The notes beneath the pieces were generated by a model that did not search any database, was not told where the DNA came from, and saw only the letters and a program-made list of their open reading frames with translations. From assembly GCA_963575745.1 (NCBI GenBank), contig CAUYUJ010017789.1, positions 36,001 through 100,000 on the forward strand: 64,000 nucleotides of DNA. The letters are read 5' to 3'. Source of the DNA: Prorocentrum cordatum (lineage: Eukaryota; Sar; Dinophyceae; Prorocentrales; Prorocentraceae). The position numbers and the translations under genes were made by a program. Each line of letters begins with the position of its first letter. The stretch's first letter is position 1. Shown one piece after another: positions 51,391 through 62,325 of the stretch.

Positions 51391-51669
51391 CCACAGGAGG
51401 GAAATAAACACACGGACACAGTGAATCGTCGATTCCCCAAGAGAAGATGGGAAAATACGGGAAGTGGGGGGGAAGACAGGAACCCAGAGAGTATCAGAAG
51501 ATATGGGGGATCCTGTGATCTGTGTGTATTTTATTTGTGTGTCCTGGGGCCCCTTCAAGAGCGCGTCGCCGTGGCCGCCGCCGCGACACGCGAATCACGA
51601 GCTCCTGACCGTAGAGGTCCGTGCCCCTTCCTGGTGCCCTCTGTCGGCACCGGCGGCCGCGTGGGCGGC

Positions 51670-51895
51670 CGCAGCGGCGGCTGCGACGAACCACGACGAA
51701 CCACGAACCACGACGAAAATAAGGATGTCCGCGGCCCAGGGGGGCTCTCCTGGGAAGCCTGGACGGAGCAAGCCTCCGAAGGGTGGGTGGCCCAGGGGAG
51801 CTGGGGCTCAGGCTCAAGGGAGGGGCCGAGGGGGACGAACCACCACGAACCACGAACCACGAACCACGACGAAAATGAAGATGTCCGAGTTCTAG
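51670..51895. repeat. inverted fragment of the 21.3-kb satellite
   Basis: AACCACGACGAAAATAAGGA units and the end AGAGCACAGCTGTGCAAGA, the reverse of 21228-21250. Confidence 0.75.
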
Positions 51896-51979
51896 AGCAC
51901 AGCTGTGCAAGATAATAATTGAAGCATTCTTGCGCTCTCCCTTGTTCCGCCTCCCCACGGTCCCGGACCGCGTCAGAGG

Positions 51980-53720
51980 CCCTTCAGATCGCTCCAAGAC
52001 GGCCGAAGAGGCTCCCAAGAAAGCCGAGAGACGGCCCAGGAGGCTCCCCAGATAATTAAGTCAAGAGGGCCTCGAGAGTGCCCCAAGAGAGCCCCAAAAG
52101 CGACCCAAGGGGCCCGAAGAGCGCGATATTTCAAGGTCTCCGGCCTGAGAGGCTCCTAGGACGCCCCCGGAGGCTATCATGAGGCTGCCAAAAAGCCCCG
52201 TGAGGCTCCCAAGAGGCCCCCCGGAAGCCCCAATAGGCCCCCAAGGGGCCCCCAGGGAAGCCTCCTGCGGGCTCCCAAGACACTTCGGTAAATCGTATTT
52301 CCCAGACAGCTTTCCGGGAACATAATTCCTTGGGCTTCTGCCCACCGCCCCAACCATGTTTCCAATAGGCTTGCCGACAAGGCCAAAAGGCGCCCCTCGG
52401 TAAGCCCCCAGAGGCCCCCCTCTTAGAGAGCCGAACAAATCATGCTCCTGGAAAGCTTCCCAGGAACACGATTCTCTATCTCGGAGTAGGCCCGGGGGGG
52501 GGCGGGCCGCAGCCTGTTCCCCCCATCGGTGCCCACCGGGGGTTGTGGGGGGTTCCAGAGCTCCCGAGGCGGCCCGAGCCCGCCCCGAAGCAGGCCACGA
52601 CAGGCTAAGGGGGTCCCGAGAGGGTCCAAGACGGTCCCACGAGGCCTTGAAGACGCCCAAGATGCCCTCAAGACAGCCGACGAGGACTCCAACACGCTCC
52701 AGGACGGACTCAAGAGGCTCCCCAAGAGGGGCCTGGAAGGCAAGATTCACTCGTTTTCCGAGTGTTTTGGATTTTGGCGTTCTCGCTTTCCCCGCTTTCC
52801 AGCGCTCCCTTCACGGCCTCGGAGACTCTTCAGATCGCTCCAAGAAGGCCCACGAGGCCCCGACGAGGGCCCCAAGACGGCCCAGGAGGCTCCCCAGACA
52901 ACCCAAGCGTGCCCCAAGAGCGTGCCAAGAGAAGGCCCAGAGGGGTCCCGAGGTGGCCCGGGCCCGCCCCGAAGCAGGCCGCGACAGGCTAATGGAGGTC
53001 CCGAGAGGGCCCTAGACGGTCCCAAGAGGCTCCGAAGACGCCCAAGCTGCCCTCAAGACGGCCGACGAGGACTCCAATTCGCTCCAGGACGGACTCAAGA
53101 GGCGCCCCTGAGAGGACCCTGGGAGGCAAGATTCACTCGTTTTCCTATGGTTTTTGAAGGATTTAGGCGTTCTCGCTTTCCCCGCTTCCCAGCGCTCCCT
53201 CACGGCCTCGCTTGGAGGCCCTTCAGATCGATCCAAGACGGGCCACGAGGTCCCGAATAGGGCCCCAAGACCCAAGACGGCCCAGGAGGCTCCCCAGACA
53301 ACCCAATTGTGCAAGAGCTCCCCAAGAGAGGGCCCAGAGGGGGACCGCCAACCGATATTTCGAGGTCTCTGGCCCTAGAGGCCACCTGTAGGCCCCCGGA
53401 GGCCACCAAGAGGCTCCCACGAAGCCCCGTGAGGCGCCGAAGAGGCCCTCAGAAAGCCCCAAGAGACCCCCAAGGGGCTCCCAGAGAACGCCCAAGAGGC
53501 CCCCCAACACACCCCAAGACTAATCATGTCCCCAGAAAACCTTCCGGGGGCATGGTTCATCATGGGCCCGAGAGTCCCCGGAGGCCCCCAAGGGGCCCCC
53601 AGGGAACGCTCAAGATACCCCCCAACACACCCCAACAAACCATGTCCCCAGAAAGCCTTCCAGGGACATGGTTCATCATGGGCCCGCGAGTCTCCGGAGG
53701 CTTCGAAGTACCATCATGCT
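51980..53720. repeat. 1.7-kb degenerate minisatellite with internal duplications
   Basis: CCCAAGAGGCCCC-type units throughout. A ~386-bp block at about 52566-52950 is repeated at 52951-53330, and a ~110-bp CATGTCCCCAGAAA block repeats at 53525 and 53641. Confidence 0.85.
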
Positions 53721-53823
53721 ACAGGAGCTTTCTGGGAAGTTGATTGGGAACATGACTGATCACCTTCTCGCAACCCTCCGCAGATCGTTTCGCACAAAGT
53801 TGCCTCAAGTGCTCTCTTGAACC

Positions 53824-53841
53824 GACGACGACGACGATGAA

Positions 53842-53896
<55 letters not shown>

Positions 53897-53955
53897 CGCG
53901 TCCCAATAGGCGACGACGACATTACGACGACGACGACGACGACGACGACGGCGGC
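53824..53955. repeat. GAC microsatellite, two blocks
   Basis: GAC triplets around a GGCGCGTCCCAATAGG spacer. Confidence 0.95.
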
Positions 53956-54184
53956 ACGCCCCAACAGGCTCCCCAAGACGCCCCCAAACCCATGCTCCCA
54001 GAAGGCCTTCTGGGAACCCGATTCATACGGCCTCCGCCCCCCTACACAACCATTGTCCTCGAGGGCCTTTCGGAATGCAGATTGGCATGCGTGTACTGTG
54101 GTCCACTACGTCAGTGGAGCCTTGAATACGTCAAGGGCTGGGGCCTGCTAGACCCTGAGCGCGCGCGAAGCGCGCGCCATGGTT
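53956..54184. other. no gene recognised; GC hairpin
   Basis: GCGCGCGCGAAGCGCGCGC at 54160-54178 is a perfect hairpin. Confidence 0.5.
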
Positions 54185-54187
54185 CTA

Positions 54188-54244
54188 GTGTATGTGTATA
54201 TATATATATATAGATGCATGCATTTTATATACCTTTGCATATGC

Positions 54245-54280
<36 letters not shown>

Positions 54281-54318
54281 CTGTGTGTGTGTGTGTCTGT
54301 GTGTGTGTGTGTGTGGAA
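54188..54318. repeat. TA and GT microsatellites
   Basis: TATATA at 54198-54212 and GT-rich 54245-54316. Confidence 0.92.
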
Positions 54319-54445
54319 GGCCGTGCCCTGTCGGGTGCCGTCTGCGGTCGGCCCCAGCTGCAGCCGTGGGCGGCCGCGGCGACGGCGGCGGCGACGAGCT
54401 TGAGATCCGATGTTGGAGACAATTGCAACAGCGCGAGACGTCACA

Positions 54446-54681
54446 CTCGAGCAGTGGCGAAGCGCCCTGGCTTGCCTATGGGCCCACCAAAGCATGTTCT
54501 AAGAACCTCTTGTGGGTTTCACGAAATGTCATCCGAACATGTCTGACTGGGACTGCCTCGTCTTAACACATCGGGCTTTGCGTTCTAAGAATATTGCTTT
54601 CGTTCTGAGAACAGCGCCGGGCTCTGGGAGCATTTCTTGGGCAAGCCTGTAGAAATGCTGGGACGGTCGCTCCCTGCTCAA
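54446..54681. mobile_element. TIR element H, copy 3
   Basis: CTCGAGCAGTGGCGAAGCGC...GACGGTCGCTCCCTGCTCAA; internal GTTCTAAGAACCTC. Confidence 0.85.
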
Positions 54682-55082
54682 CAGCACACGATCGGTCCCT
54701 GCTGCGCCATGACTCGAGCTGGATCGAGCCGTGAGGGCCCCCAGGGGCCCGAAAGCGGGGCGACGCCGCCCGTGCGAGGAGCAAAAGCTGCCGCGCCCGG
54801 AGCGGAGCGGCCCCGAGTCCCGTGGGGGGGTGGTTCTGCTGGTCCCGGGGGCCCCCAGGAGGGTCCCCAGGGCCCGAAGTCGAGAAAGAGCGCTGGGACT
54901 GAAACAGTCATGCGAGCAGGGGCCCACCGTCCTGGCGCTCCTACAGGCCCACAGAGCAGGCAACAGAGACGGTGCCCTCAGAAGAGGGAGCCGGACCTCT
55001 GTTTGAGAACAAGAGAAAAGGACCATCTCGACCAGACATGCTCAAGGGACATCTCGTGCAGACCACGAGAAAGTGCTCATAA
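54682..55082. other. no gene recognised
   Basis: GC-rich sequence, open on several frames with no known motif. Confidence 0.4.
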
Positions 55083-55083
55083 C

Positions 55084-55432
55084 ATGGAGGAGGAGGAGGA
55101 GGAGGAGGAGGAGGAGGAGGAGGAGAAGGAAGAGAGAGAGGAGAGGAGGAGGAGGAGGAGGAGGAGGAGGTGGAGGAGAGGAGGTGGAGGTGGAGGTGGA
55201 GGGGGAGGGGGAGAGGGAGGAGGGGGAGGAGGACGAGGAGGAGGACGAGGAGGGACGACGAGGAGGAGGAGGAGGAGGAGGAGGGGAGAGAGGGGGAGGA
55301 AAACCAGGGAGGAGGAGGTGAGAGGAGAGGAGAGAGGAGAGGAGGAGGAGAGAGGAGAGGAGGAAGAGAGAGGATTGGAGGAGGAGGAGGAGGAGGAGGG
55401 AGAGGAGGAGGCCTCTGGAGGAGGGACTCCTC
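55084..55432. repeat. GGA microsatellite
   Basis: About 350 bp of GGA/GAG with interruptions, followed by GC-rich Arg/Pro/Ala-coding sequence to 55737 of unknown status. Confidence 0.95.
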
Positions 55433-55850
55433 TCGCCGGGAGCCCGGGCACGGCCCCCCGAGGCCCGCCCGCAAGGAGGCAGCCGCCGCGGCCCCGTGGG
55501 GCGCCGCGCCGGCGCCCGCGAGCGGGGGCCTCGCGGAGCCCGCGGGGCCTCGGGCCGCGCCGGCGCCCGCGGGGGGGGCCCCGCGGAGGCCGGCGGCGCC
55601 GCCGCGGCGCGGCCGCCGCCCGGCGGCGGCCGGGAGCCGCAGGAGGCCGGGAGGTTCGGGCGCTGTGCAACCACCGGAATGCGCGTTCTCCGCTGTCTGA
55701 GTTGTATGAGTTGTACGTGTGAAGTATATGATGCGTAATCCAGTAAGCACGGCTATCTTCGTTCGAATTCGCAGTATATAAGACGTTGTTTGGGCGTATG
55801 TACAAGTTAATCAAGACTAAACAGAGAGCTTGTTAATGTTAACAAAGCTC
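55433..55850. other. GC-rich then AT-rich, no gene named
   Basis: Includes the near-perfect hairpin GAGCTTGTTAATGTTAACAA (55826-55845, continuing AGCTC). Confidence 0.4.
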
Positions 55851-55858
55851 AAATAGTC

Positions 55859-55891
55859 ACTTTTGCTCCCCTGCAGGGGAGCAAAAAGTGG
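55859..55891. repeat. 33-bp palindrome
   Basis: CACTTTTGCTCCCC, TGCA, GGGGAGCAAAAAGTG: complementary arms with one extra A. Confidence 0.8.
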
Positions 55892-56020
55892 CATAAATAT
55901 AAAAGGCTCATCGCCAGAGCGTGGGTGTTGCCAATTCCCTCTCGCTGCCCCCCTCTGGAAGGCGCCGCGGATCGCGGGCGAAGGTCGCATCGGTTTCTCG
56001 CCATCGTTGGCCTCTTCATA

Positions 56021-56215
56021 GGGGAACGGAAAGTGGCATAAACATAAATACTCGGAGGTCCGCGCGGATTTCTCGGATCGGCGCTGGACCCCCCTCCCTG
56101 GCGCGCGGAGCGCGCCAGGGGCGGCGCCGGAGGCGCCGCCGGGGGGCCCCAGCGCCGATCCGAGAAATCCGCGCGGACCTCCGAGTATTTATGTTTGTAT
56201 CACTTTTTGTTCCCC
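56021..56215. mobile_element. palindromic element F, copy 4, TA duplication
   Basis: About 70-bp arms starting GGGGAACGGAAAGTGGCATA are inverted at the right end (...GTTCCCC). TA flanks at 56019-56020 and 56216-56217. Best-preserved F copy. Confidence 0.9.
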
Positions 56216-56363
56216 TATAAACGGTGTTTTTGGTGGTTTCGTGGGCCGTTTTCGTTTCGATGTCTTTTTGCGGGAAGGGCGGGCTAGAGACAGAAGCGAG
56301 GAATAACGAAAACAGAACGAACACGAAAAGCACCGTCTAGGTTCAGCCCTGACGCTGGCAGTA

Positions 56364-56523
56364 AGTCGGGCGCGTCCCTCTACAGGAGGAATATCCAAAC
56401 ATTGTCAAAGAATCGTCTGGGGGTGACGTTCGGTCGATGTTTTTGAATCTTTCTGGTTACTTTTGGGGTATGTCTGATTTCTCGTCGACAAGCCGCCTGT
56501 AGGGGGACAGGCCCGACCTGACG
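56364..56523. mobile_element. TIR element A, copy 7
   Basis: AAGTCGGGCGCGTCCCTCTA...CTGTAGGGGGACAGGCCCGA. Confidence 0.88.
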
Positions 56524-56526
56524 CCA

Positions 56527-56785
56527 GCGGGGGCGAAGCGCCCTGGCTTGCCTACTGTGCCGTGATGAAAGATTGCCCTATTTTGACGGGTCGGAAGAAG
56601 TTCATCGTTCGTCCGCAATGCGAGCACACGTCTGTGCCGTGATGACAGATTGCCCCACTTTGACGGGTCGGCAGAAGTGCATCCTGCGTCCGCAATGCGA
56701 GCACACGTCTGTGCCGCGATGACAGGTTGCCCCATTTTGACGGGTCGGCAAAAGTGTCTGCGTCCGCAATGCGAGCGCACGTCGC
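56527..56785. repeat. H-element fragment plus 3 units of ~77 bp
   Basis: 56527-56553 matches the left end of H (GGCGAAGCGCCCTGGCTTGC). It is followed by three TGTGCCGTGATGA...TTTTGACGGGTCGG...CGTCCGCAATGCGAGCAC units. Confidence 0.85.
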
Positions 56786-56929
56786 TAGTCGCTCCGTTAG
56801 GGACGTGGAGCCTGGTACAATGTTACGGGGAGGTGCCTCGCTTTCGGGGCGGAGTTCGAGACTGGGCTGTCGGGGCGGGGTTCGAACCTGGATCTGGCTC
56901 CTTAAATTAAAATTTTATTAAGCCAAACG

Positions 56930-57405
56930 GGATGGCGGTTCGAAAGCGGCAAACCGCGTGGGACCTCCTCACAACATTGGCTCTCAAGACGGTTCGAACT
57001 CGGTTCGAAACAATAGAATGCGGTTCGAAACAAAAGCAGAATGAGCGTTTCGCGTGGGGCTTCCCTCAAAATGCGGCGTCGGACCCAGTTCGAAACAAAA
57101 GGATGGCGGTTCGAAAACGGCAAACCGCGTGGGACATCCTCACACAATCTGCTGTCCTGATGGTTCGAACTCGGTTCCAAAGAAGGGGATGGCGGTTCGA
57201 AAACGGCAAACCGCGTGGGACATCCTCACACAAATTCTTGTTCTCACGGTTCCAACTCGGTTCGAAAGAAGGGGATGGCGGTTCGAAAACGGCAAACCGC
57301 GTGGGACATCCTCACAAAAATGGTTGTTCTGACGGTTCCACGTCGGTTCGAAACAATAGCATCGATTTCCAAACGGTTGGAAAACGACCGTTTCGCTTGA
57401 GACTT
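56930..57405. repeat. GGTTCGAA-rich tandem repeat
   Basis: Units of ~68-130 bp containing GGATGGCGGTTCGAAAACGG, CAAACCGCGTGGGACATCCT and AACTCGGTTCGAAA; about five copies. Confidence 0.88.
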
Positions 57406-57437
57406 CCTTGAAACTACGTTTGAAGCCCAACGGCCGC

Positions 57438-57438
57438 G

Positions 57439-57494
<56 letters not shown>

Positions 57495-57532
57495 AATGAC
57501 GACGACGACGACGACGACGACGACGGCGGTTA
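57438..57532. repeat. GAC microsatellite
   Basis: About 30 GAC triplets with one AAT interruption. Confidence 0.95.
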
Positions 57533-57781
57533 CGACGTTTACATGCGCTCTCGCCCGAATGCCGGCCACTCCTTAGTTCTCGCCTCACCGCCGGCCAGTG
57601 TCTCGGTCTGGCCGACCGCTCTCTGGGGTGGCGCCTGGAGAGGCCCCCGGTGCGGCGCTGGCCCCCTTCCGGAGGGGGGGACGTGCCGGGGGGAGACACC
57701 TGCCCCCCCCTTCAAGGGGGGGACCCCTTGGGGGGGGATACTGCTGTCACCCCCAAACAGCCACATTTTTGAAAAGGTCCC
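57533..57781. other. no gene recognised
   Basis: GC-rich with G and C runs that can pair (57660-57740). Confidence 0.4.
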
Positions 57782-58016
57782 GCCCGTTTGGGCTGCTTCT
57801 GCTTGGGCCGGCTGATCTACGCCATTTCCTATTGGAAAACCAATATGTTTTCCACTAGTTTTCCGGGCTCCGGTCTTTTCTGCAAAATCGTTTTTTTTTT
57901 CGACCCCACCCCGGAGGCCGAATCCATCGGGGAAAGCACGACTCATCCGCCCGTTTGGGCTGCTTCTGCTTGGGCCGCCTGATGTACCCCATTTCCTATT
58001 GGAAAACCAGTATGTT
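57782..58016. repeat. direct repeat of 68 bp, 166 bp apart
   Basis: CCGCCCGTTTGGGCTGCTTC...TTTCCTATTGGAAAACCA occurs at 57782 and 57948. Confidence 0.85.
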
Positions 58017-58225
58017 AGGAAGAGGGAGGATGAGGAAGAGGGAGGAGGACAGGAGGAGGAAGGAGGGAGGAGGGGAAGGGAGTGGGAGGAGGAGGAAGAG
58101 GAGGGAAATGATGAGGACGAGGAAGAGGAGGAGTAGGACAGGCGCCGAAGGTTTCGGTGGGGATCGTTCGAAGTAAGATATTGTCTGGGCCAAGTCGTTT
58201 TTTTTGGGTTTCACCCCAGCTCCGA

Positions 58226-59150
58226 AGGCTCAATCCAGCAGTCAAAACATGACCTTCTAGCAGTAAATGCGAGCGTGATCGCAACAGTCTCGATTGCTAT
58301 CGTAAGTCCAATGCAAATTCGTCCAGGTCGTCCTCGCTGCAACTTTTGGGGCAAGTTGAGGGGAGGAGGGGTGGAAGGATGAGGGAGGAGCTTGCATCGA
58401 TCAACTTTCAGGCTTTATTGATATTGTTGTGCTCTGCGTACTTGAGCTGTTTGTCAGCAGTAGTGTTCACTAGCAATGTGGCGTTCACAGGCGGCCGGGT
58501 GCTCACACTCACAGTGGTGTTCAGGCGTTGCTGGACTCGGGTAGTGTTGATCCGGCTCCGAGGCCAAATCGAGCAGTCAAGACATGGCCTTCGAGCAGTA
58601 AGTGCGCGCGTGGTCGCAACAGTCTCGGTTCTTATCGCAAATCCAATACAAGATTATCCAGCTTGTCCTCGCTGCAACATGTAGGACATGTTGGAGGGAG
58701 GACGGGTGGAAGGATGAGGGTGGAGCTTGCATCGATGAACTTTCAAGGCTTATCGATGTTGCTGCGCTCTGCGTTCCTGGTGTTCACTAGCAAGAGCTCA
58801 GAGTCACATTGGTGCTGAGGCGTTGTTGGACTCAGGCGGTATTGATCCAGCTCAGGCCGAATCCAAGAGGTAAACAACTGTCTTGGAAGAAATGCGCGTG
58901 CGGTCGCAGCAGTCTCGATTCCCAGCGCAAATCAAATACAAACTCGTCCAGTGTGTCTCCGCTGCAACTTCAAGTTGGAGGGAGGAGTGGTGGAAGGATA
59001 AGGGTGGATCTTGGCGATGTTGTGCCCACAGGCATCTGGGTGCTCACTGTCACTGCGGTGCTCAGGCGCTGCTGCGCCCAAGTAGCACTGATTGTATGTC
59101 GGTGCAACCAGCTCCACATCACAACGACACCGATCGAAGCACCCTCTCAT
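58226..59150. repeat. three tandem copies of a ~300-bp unit
   Basis: Recurring landmarks: GAGCAGTCAAGACATGGCCT, GGTCGCAACAGTCTCG, GTCCTCGCTGCAAC, GGAGGGAGGA...GGTGGAAGGATGAGGG and GTGTTCACTAGCAA. Copies start near 58231, 58564 and 58857. No coding signal is consistent between copies. Confidence 0.82.
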
Positions 59151-59347
59151 GCCACAACAGCGTGTGGATGCATCGTAGCCATTACTTCGGCTATGCTAAA
59201 AAAGGGCCAAACTTGAATCACGCCCATGTATCCCTGAGATCCGGGCGTCCCGATCTGTTTCGAGCCGGGCGTGCAGCCGCCCTCGCTCGGGCCCCGGGGC
59301 CCTGACGGATCGAGCCGGCCCGGAACATGAGGCAGAAGGGCGGTATC

Positions 59348-59506
59348 CTCCTCCTCCTCCTCCTCCTCCTCCTCCTCCTCCTCCTCCTCCTCCTCCTCCG
59401 CCTCCCCTCCTCCTCCCCTCCTCCTCCCCCTCCTCCTCCTCCTCCTCCTCCTCCTCCTCCTCCTCCTCCTCCTCCTCCTCCTCCTCCTCCTCCTCCTCCT
59501 CCTCTT
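59348..59506. repeat. TCC microsatellite
   Basis: TCC array of about 160 bp. Confidence 0.95.
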
Positions 59507-59584
59507 CCGTTGGAGTGAGAGCTTGCCTGGGACTCCGGGCGTGACGCTTGGCGGTGTTGTCATGTGGACTGCCACGTCGGAGCT

Positions 59585-60051
59585 CAGGGATAGGCCCCTT
59601 AGTGGGCCCTGGAAACGACAGGGCCGTTCTTGTTACTGGTTCCGTTTTGCCGTTTTTGTTGCCGGTTCCGACGCCGTTTTTTCTTACTGGTTCCGTCGCC
59701 GTTGCTTGACCGGCTCTGGCTCCGGGTCCAGTCCTGGAGCTGTTTTTTTGCCGTTTCGGGTCGCCGGTTTTTTGCCGTTTCCGTTTTCAAGGTTTTTTTT
59801 CGGAAGCGGTGAAAAAACGGCCCTGCCGTTTCCAGGGCCCACAAAGGGCCCACCACATAATGCTCTAAACATCTCTTGCGACTTGCACGGGGTGTGTTCT
59901 CGGGCCGGTTCTTGGTGAGGCCGTCTTGTTCCGATCCCTCGGTCTCTGGTTATGGGAGCAGTCCTGCTGCTCTTAGATCATTCGCGTTTTCTCAAAAAAC
60001 ATTTCGTGTTGGGCCTGCAGGAATGCCGGAACGGCCGGTTCCCGCTCAAGC
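59585..60051. mobile_element. TIR element H, copy 4, with a nested element
   Basis: Right part GGGCCCACCACATAATG...CAGGAATGCCGG...GTTCCCGCTCAA matches H. The left end is decayed, and 59602-59842 interrupts it. Confidence 0.75.
59602..59842. mobile_element. palindromic element I, nested in H
   Basis: GTGGGCCCTGGAAACG at left, CGTTTCCAGGGCCCAC at right (perfect 16-bp inverted ends), with AGGGCCGTT / AACGGCCCT following inward. Confidence 0.85.
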
Positions 60052-60745
60052 AACACGGGGGCGATAGTCGACAGATCCGGACGTTGAGATGCTTGGCGTT
60101 TCGCGAGTCCCCACCAGGCGACTCAATAGCAGACACCAGGCGAGTTGCCCTGATCAGGTCGTGATGCTTCGCAGCGCTGCATCGGATCTCAGCGAAATGG
60201 GGGGGGGGGAGAAAGGCACGCCTCTTGTGCCCCAGAGGGGCCGTGAAGGGCACCCCTTGGGCCCCAAAGGGGCACGAAAGGTGCTCGCTTGTCCCTCCCT
60301 CCCCGCACATGTATCGCCCCCCCCCCCCCCCTATGGGGCAGCGCCCGAAGAGGTGCCTGGGCCCGCGCCAGGGTGAGGCGCTGGAGGGGGCCGCCGATGC
60401 GCGGACTCAGACGACAGGGCGCGAGCCAAACGGCGCTTTCGCGATTTCGCGGGCTGTTCCCGCGCAGCAGGGGCGCAACGAAGACAGAGCGGGGGAAGGC
60501 GAACACTACGCGAATGCGGAGAACTCACCGTTTTGCTCGAGCTCCTGTCAGAACCGGGCGAGTCGAGGCGCAGCGGGGCCTGGCCTTCGTGGGGGGGCCT
60601 CGCCTCGATCCACGGCTGGACGCAGCACGGACATCTGGTGCGTTGGGATCCGGGGAGGGTTCCGCGGACGGATTCTGAGCCGCCGCTGGTCTCGACTCGC
60701 CCTGCTCGAGGAAGAGGAGGCGGCGTAGACACGAGCCTTCAGCGC
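60052..60745. other. no gene recognised
   Basis: C-run at 60316 and G-run near 60200. Open frames lack domains. Confidence 0.4.
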
Positions 60746-60872
60746 TGCGCGCGGATCTCTTGGACCGGCGCTGCCCCCGGCCCCCCCCGGCGGCGCCTCC
60801 GGCGCGCCAGGGAGGGTGGCGGGTGGGCCAGTGTCGATCCGAGGGATCCGCGCGGGCCTCCTGAAGTTTGAG
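60746..60872. mobile_element. palindromic element F, copy 5
   Basis: CGCGCGGATCTCTTGGACCG...GTCGATCCGAGGGATCCGCG. Confidence 0.75.
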
Positions 60873-61059
60873 TCTATGCGCCTTGTCTCCCTCCACGTGC
60901 GCGGGCACGGCCGCTGCCCTGCGGCCGCCCAGAGCTGCCCGAGGCCAGAAGTTGCCCCAGCGGCTGACGCGTGCAGGTGCCTCCGAGGCGTCGCAGAGGT
61001 GCAGGCCCTCCTCACGGGGGTGTCGGCTGGCCGCCTAGCCGATCCTGGCCGGGCCGACT

Positions 61060-61140
61060 CCTCCTCCTTCTCCTCCTCCTCCTCCTCCTCTTCCTCCTCC
61101 TCTTCTTCCGCCTCCTCTTCTTCTTCCTCCTCCTGGTCAG
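61060..61140. repeat. TCC/TTC microsatellite
   Basis: Short TCC array; the preceding plus frame (AADACRCLRGVAEVQALLTG) is open but unassigned. Confidence 0.85.
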
Positions 61141-61304
61141 GATGAGGTGAGGTGGTCAGCTGACATCCCGTCCCGCCTCCTCGTACTCCTCCCCGAGCCT
61201 CTGCCTCGTGCACCCTCCCTTCTCCCCCGGAGGATGCCGAGGGAGGAACGAGCGATGAGCGAAGGCCTCCTGGGGCATGGTCTCAGACGGCACACGCGGA
61301 CGTA

Positions 61305-61393
61305 GTAGTAGTAGTAGGAGGAGGAGGAGGAGGAGGAGGAGGAGGAGGAGGAGGAGGAGGAGGAGGAGGAAGGAGGAGGAGGAGGAGGAGGCG
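61305..61393. repeat. TAG/GGA microsatellite
   Basis: TAG x4, then GGA array. Confidence 0.92.
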
Positions 61394-61454
61394 TGGTAAG
61401 GCTTCGGGCTGCGCACGGGCAGCCCAGCCCACCGCCGAGCAGTCCCAGCGGGCC

Positions 61455-61605
61455 CGCCGAGCCTCCCCTGCAGTCCCCGGCGGGCTCCCGCCGAGCCTCC
61501 CCTGCAGTCCCCCGCCGAGCCTCCCCTGCAGTCCCCGGCGGGCTCCCGCCGAGCGCAGCCCCCCGCCGAGCCTTCCCTGCAGTCCCCGGCGGGCTCAGCT
61601 CGGCA
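61455..61605. repeat. minisatellite, GCCGAGCCTCCCCTGCAGTC units
   Basis: About five 30-40-bp units. Confidence 0.85.
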
Positions 61606-61704
61606 TGCCGCTGCCTCCAGCGGCGCCCCGGGGGCGCTCTGCGCCCCAAGGTGTTGAGGTGTTGAGCCCGCCCCGGACTGTCCGGCGGGCCTGGTGAGGC
61701 CTCA

Positions 61705-61882
61705 TTCTCCTCCTCCTCCCCCTCCTCCTCCCCCTCCTCCTCCTCCTCCTGCTCCTCCTCTTCCTCCTGCTCGTCCTCCTTCTCCTCCTCCTCCTCCTCC
61801 TCCTCCTCTTCCTCCTCCTCCTCCCCTCCTCCTCCTCCTCCTCCTCCTCCTCCTCCTCCTCCTCCTCCTCCTCCTCCCTCCT
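61705..61882. repeat. TCC microsatellite
   Basis: TCC with CCC/TTC interruptions. Confidence 0.95.
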
Positions 61883-61916
61883 TCTGAGACGCCTCCAGTC
61901 TCGGCGGCGGCCAGGG

Positions 61917-61965
61917 TTAGGTCGGGCGTGTCCTCCTGCAGGTGGATTTTCGACGAAAAATGGAA
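61917..61965. mobile_element. TIR element A, inverted terminal fragment
   Basis: TAGGTCGGGCGTGTCCTCCT...GATTTTCGACGAAAAA is the reverse complement of the usual A right end. Confidence 0.75.
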
Positions 61966-61988
61966 CATGTTCCATTGTCCCCCTAGAA

Positions 61989-62182
61989 TCGGACCGGACG
62001 AAAGGGGGGGATTGGGAAAGGGGGGGTTACGAAATCTGCTGTGTGCAGCTGGTTTCGGCCCTACCGAGGGGCCCATTCCTCGATACATAGCCGCCTCTGG
62101 CGCCGGGAGGCGCCGGGAAGATCAGCTACGTGAGCTGATTCTCACCCCCCCCCTTTGCTATCCCCCCCTTTCGCCCGGTCCG
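61989..62182. mobile_element. palindromic element P
   Basis: TCGGACCGGACGAAAGGGGG at left is inverted as CCCCCTTTCGCCCGGTCCGA at right; arms about 48 bp. Confidence 0.85.
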
Positions 62183-62227
62183 AAAAAACATGGGGGGCCC
62201 GTCTGTGCGCAGCCCGAAGCCGTACCA

Positions 62228-62325
62228 AGGAGGCGGAGGAGGACGAGGAGGAGGAGGAGGAGGAGGAGGAGGAGGAGGAGGAGGAGGAGGAGGAGGAGGA
62301 GGAGGAGGAGGAAGGGGAGAAGGAG
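62228..62325. repeat. GGA microsatellite
   Basis: GGA array. Confidence 0.95.

Noticed and set aside
56818-56905. tRNA-like segment with GGTTCGAACC and GGAGCC/GGCTCC ends
   Set aside because: The T-arm and acceptor stem cannot both be formed with standard spacing, and GGTTCGAA is the motif of the tandem repeat that follows.
59173-59194. CGTAGCCATTACTTCGGCT, similar to the spliced leader
   Set aside because: Five central mismatches and no ATG-led gene after it; probably chance within a tandem repeat.
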